Below, in pieces: positions 53,928 to 63,377 of a stretch of 64,000 bases of DNA (within the stretch, counting starts at the first letter, position 1; each line of letters opens with the position of its first letter). Origin of the DNA: Streptomyces ardesiacus (lineage in GTDB: Bacteria > Actinomycetota > Actinomycetes > Streptomycetales > Streptomycetaceae); the NCBI RefSeq assembly GCF_003112575.1, contig NZ_BEWC01000002.1:310001-374000 (forward strand), given 5' to 3'. The notes beneath the pieces were generated by a model that was not told the origin of the DNA, ran no database searches, and was given only the letters and a program-made list of their open reading frames with translations. The translations under genes were made by a program, and so were the position numbers.

Positions 53928-56417
53928 ATGAGCAGCCTCTTTGACGACAGCTTCCTGGCGAGCCTCCAGACCCCCCGCGGTCACGAGGAGGAACCCCCGC
54001 CGCCGCCCGAGGACGATCACGGACCGGAGCAGGTTCCGCACGATCTGTTCGGCGGGAAGTTCGACGTGCCTCCGGACCGCGACACCCACTACCGGGACGG
54101 CGCCCCGCGCCCCGCCCTGGACCCGGCCGCGCTCCTGGAGGGGCTGAACGAGAACCAGCGGGCCGCCGTCGTCCACTCCGGCTCCCCGCTGCTCATCGTG
54201 GCCGGCGCCGGTTCGGGCAAGACCCGCGTCCTCACCCACCGCATCGCCCACCTGCTGGCCGAGCGCGGTGTCCACCCCGGCCAGATCCTCGCGATCACCT
54301 TCACCAACAAGGCCGCGGGCGAGATGAAGGAGCGCGTGGAGCAGCTCGTCGGCCCGCGGGCGAACGCGATGTGGGTGATGACCTTCCACAGCGCGTGCGT
54401 CCGCATCCTGCGCCGCGAGTCGAAGAAGCTCGGCTTCACCTCGTCGTTCTCGATCTACGACGCCGCCGACTCCAAGCGGCTCATGGCGCTGGTCTGCCGC
54501 GACCTGGACCTGGACCCCAAGCGCTTCCCGCCGAAGTCGTTCAGCGCGAAGATCAGCAACCTGAAGAACGAGCTGATCGACGAGGAGGACTTCGCCGCCC
54601 AGGCCGCCGACGGTTTCGAGAAGACCCTCGCCCAGGCCTACGCCATGTACCAGTCGCGGCTGCGCGAGGCCAACGCCCTCGACTTCGACGACCTGATCAT
54701 GACGACGGTCAATCTGCTCCGCGCCTTCCCGGACGTCGCCGAGCACTACCGCCGCCGCTTCCGGCACGTCCTGGTCGACGAGTACCAGGACACCAACCAC
54801 GCCCAGTACGCCCTGGTGCGCGAGCTGGTCGGCGTCCCCTCGGAGCACCCCGTCGACGTGCCGCCGGAGGCCGAGGTGCCGCCCGCCGAGCTGTGCGTGG
54901 TGGGCGACGCCGACCAGTCGATCTACGCCTTCCGCGGCGCCACCATCCGCAACATCCTCCAGTTCGAGGAGGACTACCCGGACGCGACCACGATCCTGCT
55001 CGAGCAGAACTACCGCTCCACGCAGACCATCCTCAGCGCCGCCAACGCGGTCATCGAGCGCAACGAGTCCCGCCGCCCCAAGAACCTGTGGACCAACCAG
55101 GGCAACGGCGCCCGGATCACCGGGTACGTCGCCGACACCGAGCACGACGAGGCGCAGTTCGTCGCCGACGAGATAGACCGCCTGTCCGACGCGGGCGAGG
55201 CGAAGGCCGGTGACGTCGCCGTCTTCTACCGGACCAACGCCCAGTCCCGTGTCTTCGAAGAGGTCTTCATCCGCACCGGCCTGCCCTACAAGGTCGTCGG
55301 CGGCGTCCGCTTCTACGAGCGCAAGGAGGTCCGGGACGTCCTGGCCTACCTGCGGGTGCTGGCCAACCCGGAGGACTCGGTGCCGCTGCGCCGCATCCTC
55401 AACGTCCCCAAGCGCGGCATCGGCGACCGTGCCGAGGCGATGATCGACGCCCTTTCCCAGCGGGAGAAGATCAGCTTCCCGCAGGCGCTCAGGCGCGTCG
55501 ACGAGGCGTACGGCATGGCCGCCCGCTCCGCGAACGCCGTCAAGCGGTTCAACACGCTCATGGAGGACCTCCGCACCGTCGTCGAGTCCGGCGCCGGGCC
55601 GGCGACCGTCCTGGAGGCCATCCTCGAACGCACCGGTTACCTGGCGGAGTTGCAGGCCTCCACCGACCCGCAGGACGAGACCCGCATCGAGAACCTCCAG
55701 GAACTCGCCGCCGTCGCCCTGGAGTTCGAGCAGGAGCGTGCCGAGGGAGAGGAGGCCGGCACCCTGGCCGACTTCCTGGAGAAGGTCGCGCTCGTCGCCG
55801 ACTCCGACCAGATCCCCGACGAGGAGGACGGTGACGGGGTCGTCACCCTCATGACCCTGCACACCGCCAAGGGCCTGGAGTTCCCGGTCGTCTTCCTCAC
55901 CGGCATGGAGGACGGCGTGTTCCCGCACATGCGCGCCCTCGGCCAGACCAAGGAGCTGGAGGAGGAACGGCGCCTCGCCTACGTCGGCATCACGCGCGCC
56001 CGCGAGCGCCTCTACCTGACCCGGTCGACGCTGCGCAGCGCCTGGGGCCAGCCCTCGTACAACCCGCCCTCGCGGTTCCTGGAGGAGATCCCGGCCCCGC
56101 ACCTGGAGTGGAAGCGCACCGGGGCCAACGGGCCCGCGTCCTCCGCGCCGGTCTCGGGGGTGGCGGCCTCGCTGTCCTCGTCCCGTTCCCGCTCCTCGGC
56201 GTCGGGCGCGTCCGGCTTCGCCACCCGCAGGGCGGCCGGGGCCGAGAAGCCGACGGTCGCGCTGGCGGTCGGCGACCGCGTCACGCACGACCAGTTCGGG
56301 CTCGGCACGGTGGTCGGGGTCAAGGGCACCGGCTCCAACGCCGAGGCCACGATCGACTTCGGGGACACCAAGCCGAAGCGGCTCCTGCTGCGGTACGCGC
56401 CGGTGGAGAAGCTCTGA
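53928..56417 (+). CDS. pcrA: ATP-dependent DNA helicase PcrA/UvrD
   Basis: An 829-residue superfamily 1A helicase: Walker A VAGAGSGKTRVLTHR (about 91-98), TFTNKAAGEMKER, Walker B LVDEYQDTN (about 285), QNYRSTQTI, TLHTAKGLEFPVVFLTG and YVGITRARERLYL. C-terminal SH3-like tail DRVTHDQFGLGTVVGVKG binds RNA polymerase in relatives. Works in nucleotide excision repair and clearing of replication conflicts. The 53696-53927 upstream gap holds a TAGACT just before the ATG; nothing else is visible. Confidence 0.97.
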   Translation: MSSLFDDSFLASLQTPRGHEEEPPPPPEDDHGPEQVPHDLFGGKFDVPPDRDTHYRDGAPRPALDPAALLEGLNENQRAAVVHSGSPLLIVAGAGSGKTRVLTHRIAHLLAERGVHPGQILAITFTNKAAGEMKERVEQLVGPRANAMWVMTFHSACVRILRRESKKLGFTSSFSIYDAADSKRLMALVCRDLDLDPKRFPPKSFSAKISNLKNELIDEEDFAAQAADGFEKTLAQAYAMYQSRLREANALDFDDLIMTTVNLLRAFPDVAEHYRRRFRHVLVDEYQDTNHAQYALVRELVGVPSEHPVDVPPEAEVPPAELCVVGDADQSIYAFRGATIRNILQFEEDYPDATTILLEQNYRSTQTILSAANAVIERNESRRPKNLWTNQGNGARITGYVADTEHDEAQFVADEIDRLSDAGEAKAGDVAVFYRTNAQSRVFEEVFIRTGLPYKVVGGVRFYERKEVRDVLAYLRVLANPEDSVPLRRILNVPKRGIGDRAEAMIDALSQREKISFPQALRRVDEAYGMAARSANAVKRFNTLMEDLRTVVESGAGPATVLEAILERTGYLAELQASTDPQDETRIENLQELAAVALEFEQERAEGEEAGTLADFLEKVALVADSDQIPDEEDGDGVVTLMTLHTAKGLEFPVVFLTGMEDGVFPHMRALGQTKELEEERRLAYVGITRARERLYLTRSTLRSAWGQPSYNPPSRFLEEIPAPHLEWKRTGANGPASSAPVSGVAASLSSSRSRSSASGASGFATRRAAGAEKPTVALAVGDRVTHDQFGLGTVVGVKGTGSNAEATIDFGDTKPKRLLLRYAPVEKL

Positions 56418-56438
56418 GGGAGCGGCGGGGACGGGGGC

Positions 56439-56462
56439 GGACCCGGGCGACGACCCGGGTCC
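56439..56462. terminator. Bidirectional terminator after pcrA
   Basis: GGACCCGGG / CCCGGGTCC stem with 6-nt loop, between convergent pcrA and the M23 peptidase gene. Confidence 0.7.
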
Positions 56463-56491
56463 ACGGCCTGGTCTGCTGAGACGTTACGGCA

Positions 56492-58132
56492 TCAGGTCGG
56501 GCTGATGCCGTGGCTGCGCAGCCACGGGAGCGGGTCGATCGACGAGCCGCCCCCGGGGCGCACCTCGAAGTGCAGGTGCGGACCGGTGGAGTTGCCCGAG
56601 TTGCCGGAGAACGCGATCGCGTCGCCCGCCTTCACGGTCGTACCGGAGGGGACCTGATAGCTGGAGAGGTGGCAGTACCACGTCTCCGTGCCGTCCTTCG
56701 CGGTCACGATCATCATGTTGCCGTACGCGCTGTTGTACTGCGTCCGCACGGTGCCGTCGGTCGCCGCCATCACCTTCGTCCCGTACGACACGGGGAAGTC
56801 GATGCCGGTGTGGACGGACATCCAGTTGATGCCGGCCTGCCCGTAGTACGCGCTGAGGCCGTGCTGCTCCACCGGGAGCGCGAACTTGGGGCGCAGCCGC
56901 TCCTTGCGGGCCGCCTCCTCCGCCGCCCGCCGCTTCTCCGCGTCCTGCTCGGCCTTGAGGTCGATGCGCTCCTGCGTCCGGCTGGCCCGGTCCGCGAAGT
57001 CGTCGGCTCCGGCGGCCAGGCTCGTGAGCTGGGTGTCCAGCTTGTTGTTGGCGGTGGACGGCTTCACCGGCGCGGCCTTCGCGTTGCCCGGATCGGGTGC
57101 GGAGGCCGCGGCGTCCGTGCCCTCGTCGCCGGTCAGGCTGCCGACGGAGGCGGCCGCGATACCGGCGACGCTCATCACGCAGGCCGAGGGCACCGCGATG
57201 GTCAGCAGCGCGGAGCGCTTGGCGGGCTGGCGGCGACGGGAACGCGCCCCGGCGCGGGAGCCGGTGCGCGCGGCCGGGACCGGCGCGGCCGCTGTGACCT
57301 CTTCCTGGTCGTCCAGGAGGGCGGTCACGGTGGGAAGCTCACCGGTGGCGGCCGGTTCGGCGTCGTCCGGCACGGGGTGCTCGGCCGGTCCGGCCTGTCC
57401 GGCCGGGTCCTCCGACGGGCCGGTGGCGGTGCCGTCCGTGTTCCACTGCGTGGCGTCGTAGGCGCCGGTGTCCACGGGAGCGCCCGCGAACGCGCCGGTG
57501 TGGAAGGTGCCGGTGGCGAAGGAGTTCGTCTCGAAGGCGCCGGTGTCGTGCGTGCCGGTCGCGAAGGCGCCGGTGTCGTGCGTGCCGGTGTCGTGCGTAC
57601 CGGTCGGGAAGGTGCCGGTCGCGAAGGCACCGGTGTCGAACGTGCCGGTGTCGAAGGTCTGCGTGCCCCAGTGCCACTGCTGGGTGCCGTCGGCCGGGTC
57701 GCCCAGCTGGTCCGGTGCGCTCCAGGCGCCGGTGTCCCACTGGCCGCCGGCCTCGGGGCCGGGCTGCTGGCGGCCGGTCGTCCACGTCGTCGTGTCGTAG
57801 GCGCCGGTGTCGTAGGCGGCTTGGTGCTGGGCCGGGTAGGCGTCGTAGGGGAGGGTCTGCGCCCCGCCGGTCGACCACTGGGTCGTGTCGTACGAGCCCG
57901 TGGCCTCGTGGGCGGCGCCGCCGTGGCCCGGCATGCTGCCGAACAGGGGGTCCGCGTCGTAGGCCGAGGTACCGGAAGTGCCGGTGGAGAAACCGGTGGC
58001 GTCGTAGCCGCCGTACGTGGTGAGGTCGCCGTACTGGGCCTCCCCTGTGCCGTACGACGCGTAGTGCGCCGAAGCGGCGTCGGAAGCCGAAGCCGGGGTG
58101 TTCACGGTCCCCGACGGGTGACGGTCGTTCAC
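56492..58132 (-). CDS. Membrane-anchored M23 metallopeptidase with repeat-rich cytoplasmic arm
   Basis: A 546-residue protein. Residues 1-300 are Gly/Thr/Asp-rich and include a run of five-residue repeats (about 160-215). A basic RRRQPAKR and membrane helix (LLTIAVPSACVMSVAGIAAASV, about 305-325) follow, then coiled coil (RTQERIDLKAEQDAEKRRAAEE) and an M23 domain with zinc ligands in VHTGIDF (about 439) and HLHFEV (about 519). The repeat arm precedes the helix, so it should lie in the cytoplasm. The enzyme cuts peptidoglycan cross-bridges outside. GTG at 58132. Confidence 0.9.
   Translation of the reverse strand: MNDRHPSGTVNTPASASDAASAHYASYGTGEAQYGDLTTYGGYDATGFSTGTSGTSAYDADPLFGSMPGHGGAAHEATGSYDTTQWSTGGAQTLPYDAYPAQHQAAYDTGAYDTTTWTTGRQQPGPEAGGQWDTGAWSAPDQLGDPADGTQQWHWGTQTFDTGTFDTGAFATGTFPTGTHDTGTHDTGAFATGTHDTGAFETNSFATGTFHTGAFAGAPVDTGAYDATQWNTDGTATGPSEDPAGQAGPAEHPVPDDAEPAATGELPTVTALLDDQEEVTAAAPVPAARTGSRAGARSRRRQPAKRSALLTIAVPSACVMSVAGIAAASVGSLTGDEGTDAAASAPDPGNAKAAPVKPSTANNKLDTQLTSLAAGADDFADRASRTQERIDLKAEQDAEKRRAAEEAARKERLRPKFALPVEQHGLSAYYGQAGINWMSVHTGIDFPVSYGTKVMAATDGTVRTQYNSAYGNMMIVTAKDGTETWYCHLSSYQVPSGTTVKAGDAIAFSGNSGNSTGPHLHFEVRPGGGSSIDPLPWLRSHGISPT
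57480..57655 (-). repeat. Five-residue repeats (F/H-x-T-G-A/T) in the M23 gene
   Basis: About eleven 15-bp units coding FDTGT, FDTGA, FATGT, FPTGT, HDTGT, HDTGA and similar, in tandem. Confidence 0.9.
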
Positions 58133-58328
58133 CAACTTCTCTTTCGCCTCGACAACAGGGGCTGCGAGAGCAGTGCGGTGACTGTACCCGGCGGTATACG
58201 GACACGACAATCTTCGGCAGGTTTCACGCGCGAAGGAAACGGGCAATCGGCCGTGTTTTGGCGGAGGGCGGGCGCGGGCTTGGCCTTGTGTTCGACTTCT
58301 GTTCGAGTCCGAACGGGTTGCTTCGGTC

Positions 58329-59327
58329 TCAGGCCACGGTGAGTCCGTCGGTGTGTGTGCCCGAGCCCGGGTCGGTGCGGGTGCCCGCTTCCGTCTCGGC
58401 GCCGGACGTGTCGAGTGCCTGCCGTATCCCCGTGGCCACGGCGGGGTGCACGGGCAGGGCGAGGTGGCCGATGCCGCTCACCCGTACGTTCTCGGTGTCC
58501 AGGTCGGGATGGGCGAGGCAGGCCGTCTCCAGCGGGTCCATCACGTGGTCCAGGTCGCTCCAGAAGCTGACGAAGCGCGTACGGCAACCGGGCGCCGGGC
58601 GGGTCAGCTCCTCGATCACCGCGGATCCGGGGCGCATCTGGCGCACGATCGGGTGCGCGTTCGCCAGGGGGACCACCTTGGTGCCGGCGTGCGGGGTGCC
58701 GAGCGTCACGAGGGTGCGGACCCGGCGGTCGCCACCGAGGCGCTGTACGTAGTAGCGCGCGATCAGGCCGCCGAGGCTGTGCCCGACGACGTCGACGCGC
58801 TCGCTGCCCGTGCGCTCGCAGATCTCCTCGACGTGCCGGCCGAGCAGCTCGGCGGCGGTGCGGATGTCGCAGGTCAGCGGGGAGTAGTTCAGCGACTCGA
58901 TCGCGTGCCTGCCGTGCTGGGCCAGGCTGCGGCGCAGCAGCAGGAAGACGGAGCGGTTGTCGATGAAGCCGTGCAGCAGGACGACCGGGGGGCGGGCCGG
59001 GGCCGGCAGCCTGGGAGCGGCCCCGGGTGACGGCCGCGGGTCCGGGGCGTCCTCCGGCCGCAGGGCCCGGGCGGCCGGGCGGCGCTCCTGCACGATCCCC
59101 GAGGGGTAGAGGAGGACGTGTCCGGCGAAGATCGCCGCTTCGAGCGCGCTCGCCTTCAGGAGGGTCAGGGAGAGCCCGGTCAACCGGCCGGGCAGGGCCG
59201 CCACGTCGGAGAGTCCTGGCAGCGACGCGATCCCGGGAATCCCAGGGATCCCGGGAAGTCCCGGCAGGCCGGGCAGGAGACGCTGAACGAGCGGGAGAAG
59301 GGGCAGTGCTGCCGTGGTGACCTTCAT
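58329..59327 (-). CDS. Alpha/beta-hydrolase lipase
   Basis: A 332-residue protein. Starts MKVTTAALPLLPLVQRLLPG followed by LPGLPGIPGIPG repeats, then PPVVLLHGFIDNRSVF (oxyanion region), nucleophile VDVVGHSLGGLIARYY (Ser near 185), Asp in FWSDLDHVMDP and His in GIGHLALPVHP. AGGAGG lies eight bases before ATG 59327. Probable lipase/esterase with an unusual Pro-rich N-terminal arm. The upstream gap 59328-59718 (391 bp) holds the divergent promoter region of this gene and icmB; I see no further feature. Confidence 0.88.
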   Translation of the reverse strand: MKVTTAALPLLPLVQRLLPGLPGLPGIPGIPGIASLPGLSDVAALPGRLTGLSLTLLKASALEAAIFAGHVLLYPSGIVQERRPAARALRPEDAPDPRPSPGAAPRLPAPARPPVVLLHGFIDNRSVFLLLRRSLAQHGRHAIESLNYSPLTCDIRTAAELLGRHVEEICERTGSERVDVVGHSLGGLIARYYVQRLGGDRRVRTLVTLGTPHAGTKVVPLANAHPIVRQMRPGSAVIEELTRPAPGCRTRFVSFWSDLDHVMDPLETACLAHPDLDTENVRVSGIGHLALPVHPAVATGIRQALDTSGAETEAGTRTDPGSGTHTDGLTVA

Positions 59328-59718
59328 GGGCCGACCTCCTGTCGGCACGCGCAGGGACGCCTCTGTCCCCCGTGTGCCCTCGTGGAGCGCCGTGACACCA
59401 GTGAGGGGTGATGTTCGGGAGGTTTATGCAGGTAAGAACGGTCGTATGGGGCTGGACGGGCCTGCGAGGCCCCTGGTGCGACGTGGGCTGCGGCGCTCCG
59501 TGCGCAGAGTGCCGCCACGCCCGGAGGGGGCGCGGCGAACATGTCCCACCGTGTGATTTCCCCCTCTGTATTCACCGCGAAACTGCCGGTTGCGGGATGC
59601 TGGCGATAACGTTCGTTCACTTCCCCGGACGCTGTGGTGCGGGGTCTCCGCGCCACGAGGCACGAAGTGTGCGGTACTTGTCGGTACGGATGGATGTAGT
59701 CGCTTCATGGAGGCAGTG

Positions 59719-60135
<417 letters not shown>

Positions 60136-60234
60136 CCCGGCCGCCCCGCTGCCGTGCCGCTGCGGGTCCCGCACCGGCACGGCGGGAACGGCCGCGACCG
60201 CGACGGCGCGTTCCGTGCGGGCGTGGCGCCACGC

Positions 60235-61932
60235 CTACCCCGCCCGGAGTTCCCCGTCCATCTCCGCACGCAGCCGCAGCGTCCTGACCAGCCGGTGGAA
60301 CGCCTCCGCCCAGTACCCTCCGGCCCCCGGCGACGCGTCCTCCGGCTCGTCCGGTATCGCCAGCAGGCCGTCGAGACGGCCCGCCTCCGAGGGGTCGAGG
60401 CAGCGTTCGGCCAGGCCCATGACGCCGCTGAAGCTCCATGGATAGCTCCCGGCGTCGCGGGCGATGTTGAGCGCGTCGACCACCGCACGGCCGAGCGGCG
60501 CGGCCCACGGCACCGCGCACATGCCGAGCAGCTGGAACGCCTCGGACAGGCCGTGCGTCGCGATGAACCCGGCGACCCACTCGGCGCGTTCGGCCGCGTC
60601 CAGGGTGCCGAGCAGCTTCGCCCGCTCCGCCAGGGACACCGCGCCCGGACCGCCGGCCTCGGGCGCCGTGGGCGCTCCCAGCAGCGCCCGGGCCCAGGCG
60701 CCGTCGCGCTGCCGTACCGCCGCGCGGCACCACGCGGCGTGCAGTTCGCTCTGCCAGCCGTCCGCCACCGGCAGGGCGACGATCTCCTCGGGAGTCCGTC
60801 CTCCGAGCCGGTCCGCCCAGGTGGTGAGCGGGGCCGCCTCCACCAACTGGCCGAACCACCACGACCGTTCACCCCGCCCGCCCGGTGGCCTGGCCGTCAC
60901 GCCGTCCCGCTCCATGCCCGCGTCGCACTCGTGGGGGGCCTCGACGACGATCGCCGGTGGACTGAGGGTGCGGTCGAGGGACACGCACGTCGCGGCGCGC
61001 GCCGCCATCCGCGCGGCCAGTGCCGAGCGCGGCAGTGCCGACAGCAACTCCGCCGCCGTGGCCCGGACGTTGCGACTGCGGTCGGTCAGCGCCTGCTCCA
61101 GGAACGGCTCGTCCTCGGCCTCCAGTCCCGTCCGCAGTGAGTCGCAGAACATCAGCCGGTCCTCGGCCCGCTCCGTCGCCCAGGTCGACGCGAGCAACTC
61201 GCGCGCGCCGGCGGGATCGCGGGCGCGCAGGGACGCCAGGAGAGCGACCCGTTCGGCGAACAGTCCCTCGTCCCAGAGCTGCCGTACCCGCTCCGCGGCA
61301 CCAGGCCCGGACAGCTCGGCAACACCGCCCTGCGCCGCCCGCAGGGCGAACCGCCAGTCCGGATTGAGCCGGGCCAGCCACAGGGCACGGGGTCCCGCGA
61401 ACGTCAGCGCCGCCGGCCGCAGGTCCGTACGGCCCCGCGCCGCGTCCAGCAGCGCCGGAAGTGCCTGGGGCGGCGCCGCGAAACCGCGCGCGTTCGCCGT
61501 CGCCAGCCACTGGGGCAGCAACTCCATCAGGTCGGGCGCGCTGCCCCTGCGCCCGCCGCCCGCCGGGCCCGGGCGGTCGGTGAGCAGCATCGTGAGCCGG
61601 CGGGCGGCCGGGCCGGGCAGCGGCGGCCGGTGATCCTCGGGCGCGGGGACGGGGCGCCGGGCTGCGCGGGCCGGGCGCAGTCCGGCGCGACGGCGGACGG
61701 TCTCCGCGGCCGCCGCGTCCAGCAACGCGGCCGCGGCGCCCGGCCCGCGCTCGCCACCCGGTGGAGTACGTCGGTCGGTGCCCAGCAGCGCCGAGGTGAC
61801 TAGCCCCTCCCACGCGCCGGGCTCGGCTGCCGGTACCACGGGGGGTGCCGGGAGCGTGGGCCGCGAGGCCGACTCCCGTACGGTGGCCGCCGCCGGGGCG
61901 GGTGTGTCCGTGAAGGCCGGTGTCCTGGTCAT
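60235..61932 (-). CDS. DUF5691-family protein
   Basis: A 565-residue helical-repeat protein of the DUF5691 type: GAWEGLVTSALLGTDRRTPP at the start, HEAT-like pairs (RERVALLASLRARDPAGARELLA; DRSRNVRATAAELLSALP), and C-terminal MGLAERCLDPSEAGRLDGL. Encoded next to SWIM and MoxR proteins, as usual for this family. Probable scaffold of a MoxR-vWA system; no biochemical role known to me. Confidence 0.85.
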   Translation of the reverse strand: MTRTPAFTDTPAPAAATVRESASRPTLPAPPVVPAAEPGAWEGLVTSALLGTDRRTPPGGERGPGAAAALLDAAAAETVRRRAGLRPARAARRPVPAPEDHRPPLPGPAARRLTMLLTDRPGPAGGGRRGSAPDLMELLPQWLATANARGFAAPPQALPALLDAARGRTDLRPAALTFAGPRALWLARLNPDWRFALRAAQGGVAELSGPGAAERVRQLWDEGLFAERVALLASLRARDPAGARELLASTWATERAEDRLMFCDSLRTGLEAEDEPFLEQALTDRSRNVRATAAELLSALPRSALAARMAARAATCVSLDRTLSPPAIVVEAPHECDAGMERDGVTARPPGGRGERSWWFGQLVEAAPLTTWADRLGGRTPEEIVALPVADGWQSELHAAWCRAAVRQRDGAWARALLGAPTAPEAGGPGAVSLAERAKLLGTLDAAERAEWVAGFIATHGLSEAFQLLGMCAVPWAAPLGRAVVDALNIARDAGSYPWSFSGVMGLAERCLDPSEAGRLDGLLAIPDEPEDASPGAGGYWAEAFHRLVRTLRLRAEMDGELRAG

Positions 61933-61978
61933 GCCGTTCCCCCTCTGGTTCCGGTCCGGACCCGTCGTCCGGGGCGGG

Positions 61979-63085
61979 TCAGCACAGCGGCACCGCCGGT
62001 CCCGGTCCGGCCGGCCAGGCCGTCAGCGGTGTGAAGCCCCGGTGGCCGCACTCACCGAAGACCGTGACGGGCGCTCCGCCCGCCAGGGCGACCAGCCGCC
62101 ACAGTCCCGACCCGCTTCCGGCGGTGCGGGTGAGCGGCAACGCCGTGTCCCCGTCGGCGTCCGCCAGTTGCCAGCCGTCGCCGTCCGGTACGGGGACCAC
62201 CCGGTCCAGGGTCACCGGCACCGAGTCCAGCCACGGGTCGTCGCGGAGGGCGTCGCCGTAACGGGCGGCCGCCTGCGAGGTCGTGAGCCCTCCCGGGCGG
62301 GTCCGCGCGGGCCGGGGCGGCGCGAACCGCCGCCCCAGGGCCGCTCGCCGCCGTCCCGCGCCGCCCGGGTACGCCGAGACCTCCGCGTCCAGGGCCAGCC
62401 CCACCGGCAGCGTCAGCTCCGGTGCCCGTCCCGCGGCCCCGTAGGAGAGGAGCAGCACCGTGCGGTCCGACTCCGGGCCGTACAACCAGACGCGACGGGT
62501 CGTCAGCCGGGCGTCCGCGGTGTCGTACTGGGCGAGGACCAGCCAGTCGTCCCGCACCGGCGGGCCGTCCGCGGTGGCCTGCAGGCCCACGCGCGCACGG
62601 ACCGTCGCCGCCAGGCCGTCCGGCAACTCCTCGCGGCGCAACCAGCCCTGGTCGAGCAGGTGGAGCAGCGCGCACTCCTCGAGCAGCCGCACCGGCCAGC
62701 CGGGGCCCGACGACGGTATGGACCCCAGCTCCCTTGCGCGCGCGGCCAGTCCGGGTGCCTGGGCGTCGACCATGCGGGCCGCCGTCTCCTCCCAGAGGGC
62801 GTCCCCCGCCTGTCCGGCACCGGCCAGGCCGCCGCGCAGGAGATCCACGAGGCGCTGCTCCAGCTCCGTCGCGCCCGCGGTGATGCGCTCGGCCCGCCGC
62901 TGTGCCCGGCGCCGCGCCGCCTCGGCGTCACCGGTCACGGCGGTGGCAGCGGAGGCGGACGGGACCGCCGTCCCCTCCTCCGCCCGCTCGTGCCGTCCGG
63001 CGATCCACCGCTTCCCCCGGACCGGCGCTTCCGCCTCCGGCGCCTCGGCCTCCGGCGTCGCACCCTCCCCGCTCGGTCCCTGCAC
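61979..63085 (-). CDS. SWIM zinc finger-family protein, N-terminal finger missing
   Basis: A 368-residue protein matching the C-terminal part of actinobacterial SWIM proteins: DAEAARRRAQRRAERITAGATELEQRLVDLLRG, WEETAARMVDAQAPGLAARA and CALLHLLDQGW. Relatives start with about 80 residues holding the CxCx(n)CxH finger (CSCPSRKFPCKHALG type); that part is not found here or in the 292 bp upstream. The gene may be truncated or remodelled. GTG at 63085 (GGAGG ten bases before); GTG 63094 and 63118 are alternatives. Confidence 0.72.
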   Translation of the reverse strand: MQGPSGEGATPEAEAPEAEAPVRGKRWIAGRHERAEEGTAVPSASAATAVTGDAEAARRRAQRRAERITAGATELEQRLVDLLRGGLAGAGQAGDALWEETAARMVDAQAPGLAARARELGSIPSSGPGWPVRLLEECALLHLLDQGWLRREELPDGLAATVRARVGLQATADGPPVRDDWLVLAQYDTADARLTTRRVWLYGPESDRTVLLLSYGAAGRAPELTLPVGLALDAEVSAYPGGAGRRRAALGRRFAPPRPARTRPGGLTTSQAAARYGDALRDDPWLDSVPVTLDRVVPVPDGDGWQLADADGDTALPLTRTAGSGSGLWRLVALAGGAPVTVFGECGHRGFTPLTAWPAGPGPAVPLC

Positions 63086-63377
63086 GGCCCTCACACCTCC
63101 CCCTCGTCCTCGTCGCACTTCCCGCCCCGGGCCCGGCCCGGACCCGGCCCGCGACGGGACGCACCTGCCGCCGCTCTGCGTGACGTCGCGTCAGGAACTG
63201 GTCCCCGGCACCTGGTCCGTGGTCCGTGCACCTGCCGCCGAGCCATGCCATCGAAGGTAGATCCCGCCACTGACAATGGCCCCGCCGCGAGCGTTTGTGC
63301 AGGTCAGAGTGATTGTCAGTGGCGTGGTGCACCGTGGACGGCAGATCGAACCGGCCCAGCTGGAGGGGGACTCAGCC

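Noticed and set aside
59324..59656. 110-codon frame on the - strand upstream of the lipase gene
   Set aside because: No ribosome site, no codon bias and no recognisable domain; region is the lipase/icmB divergent gap.
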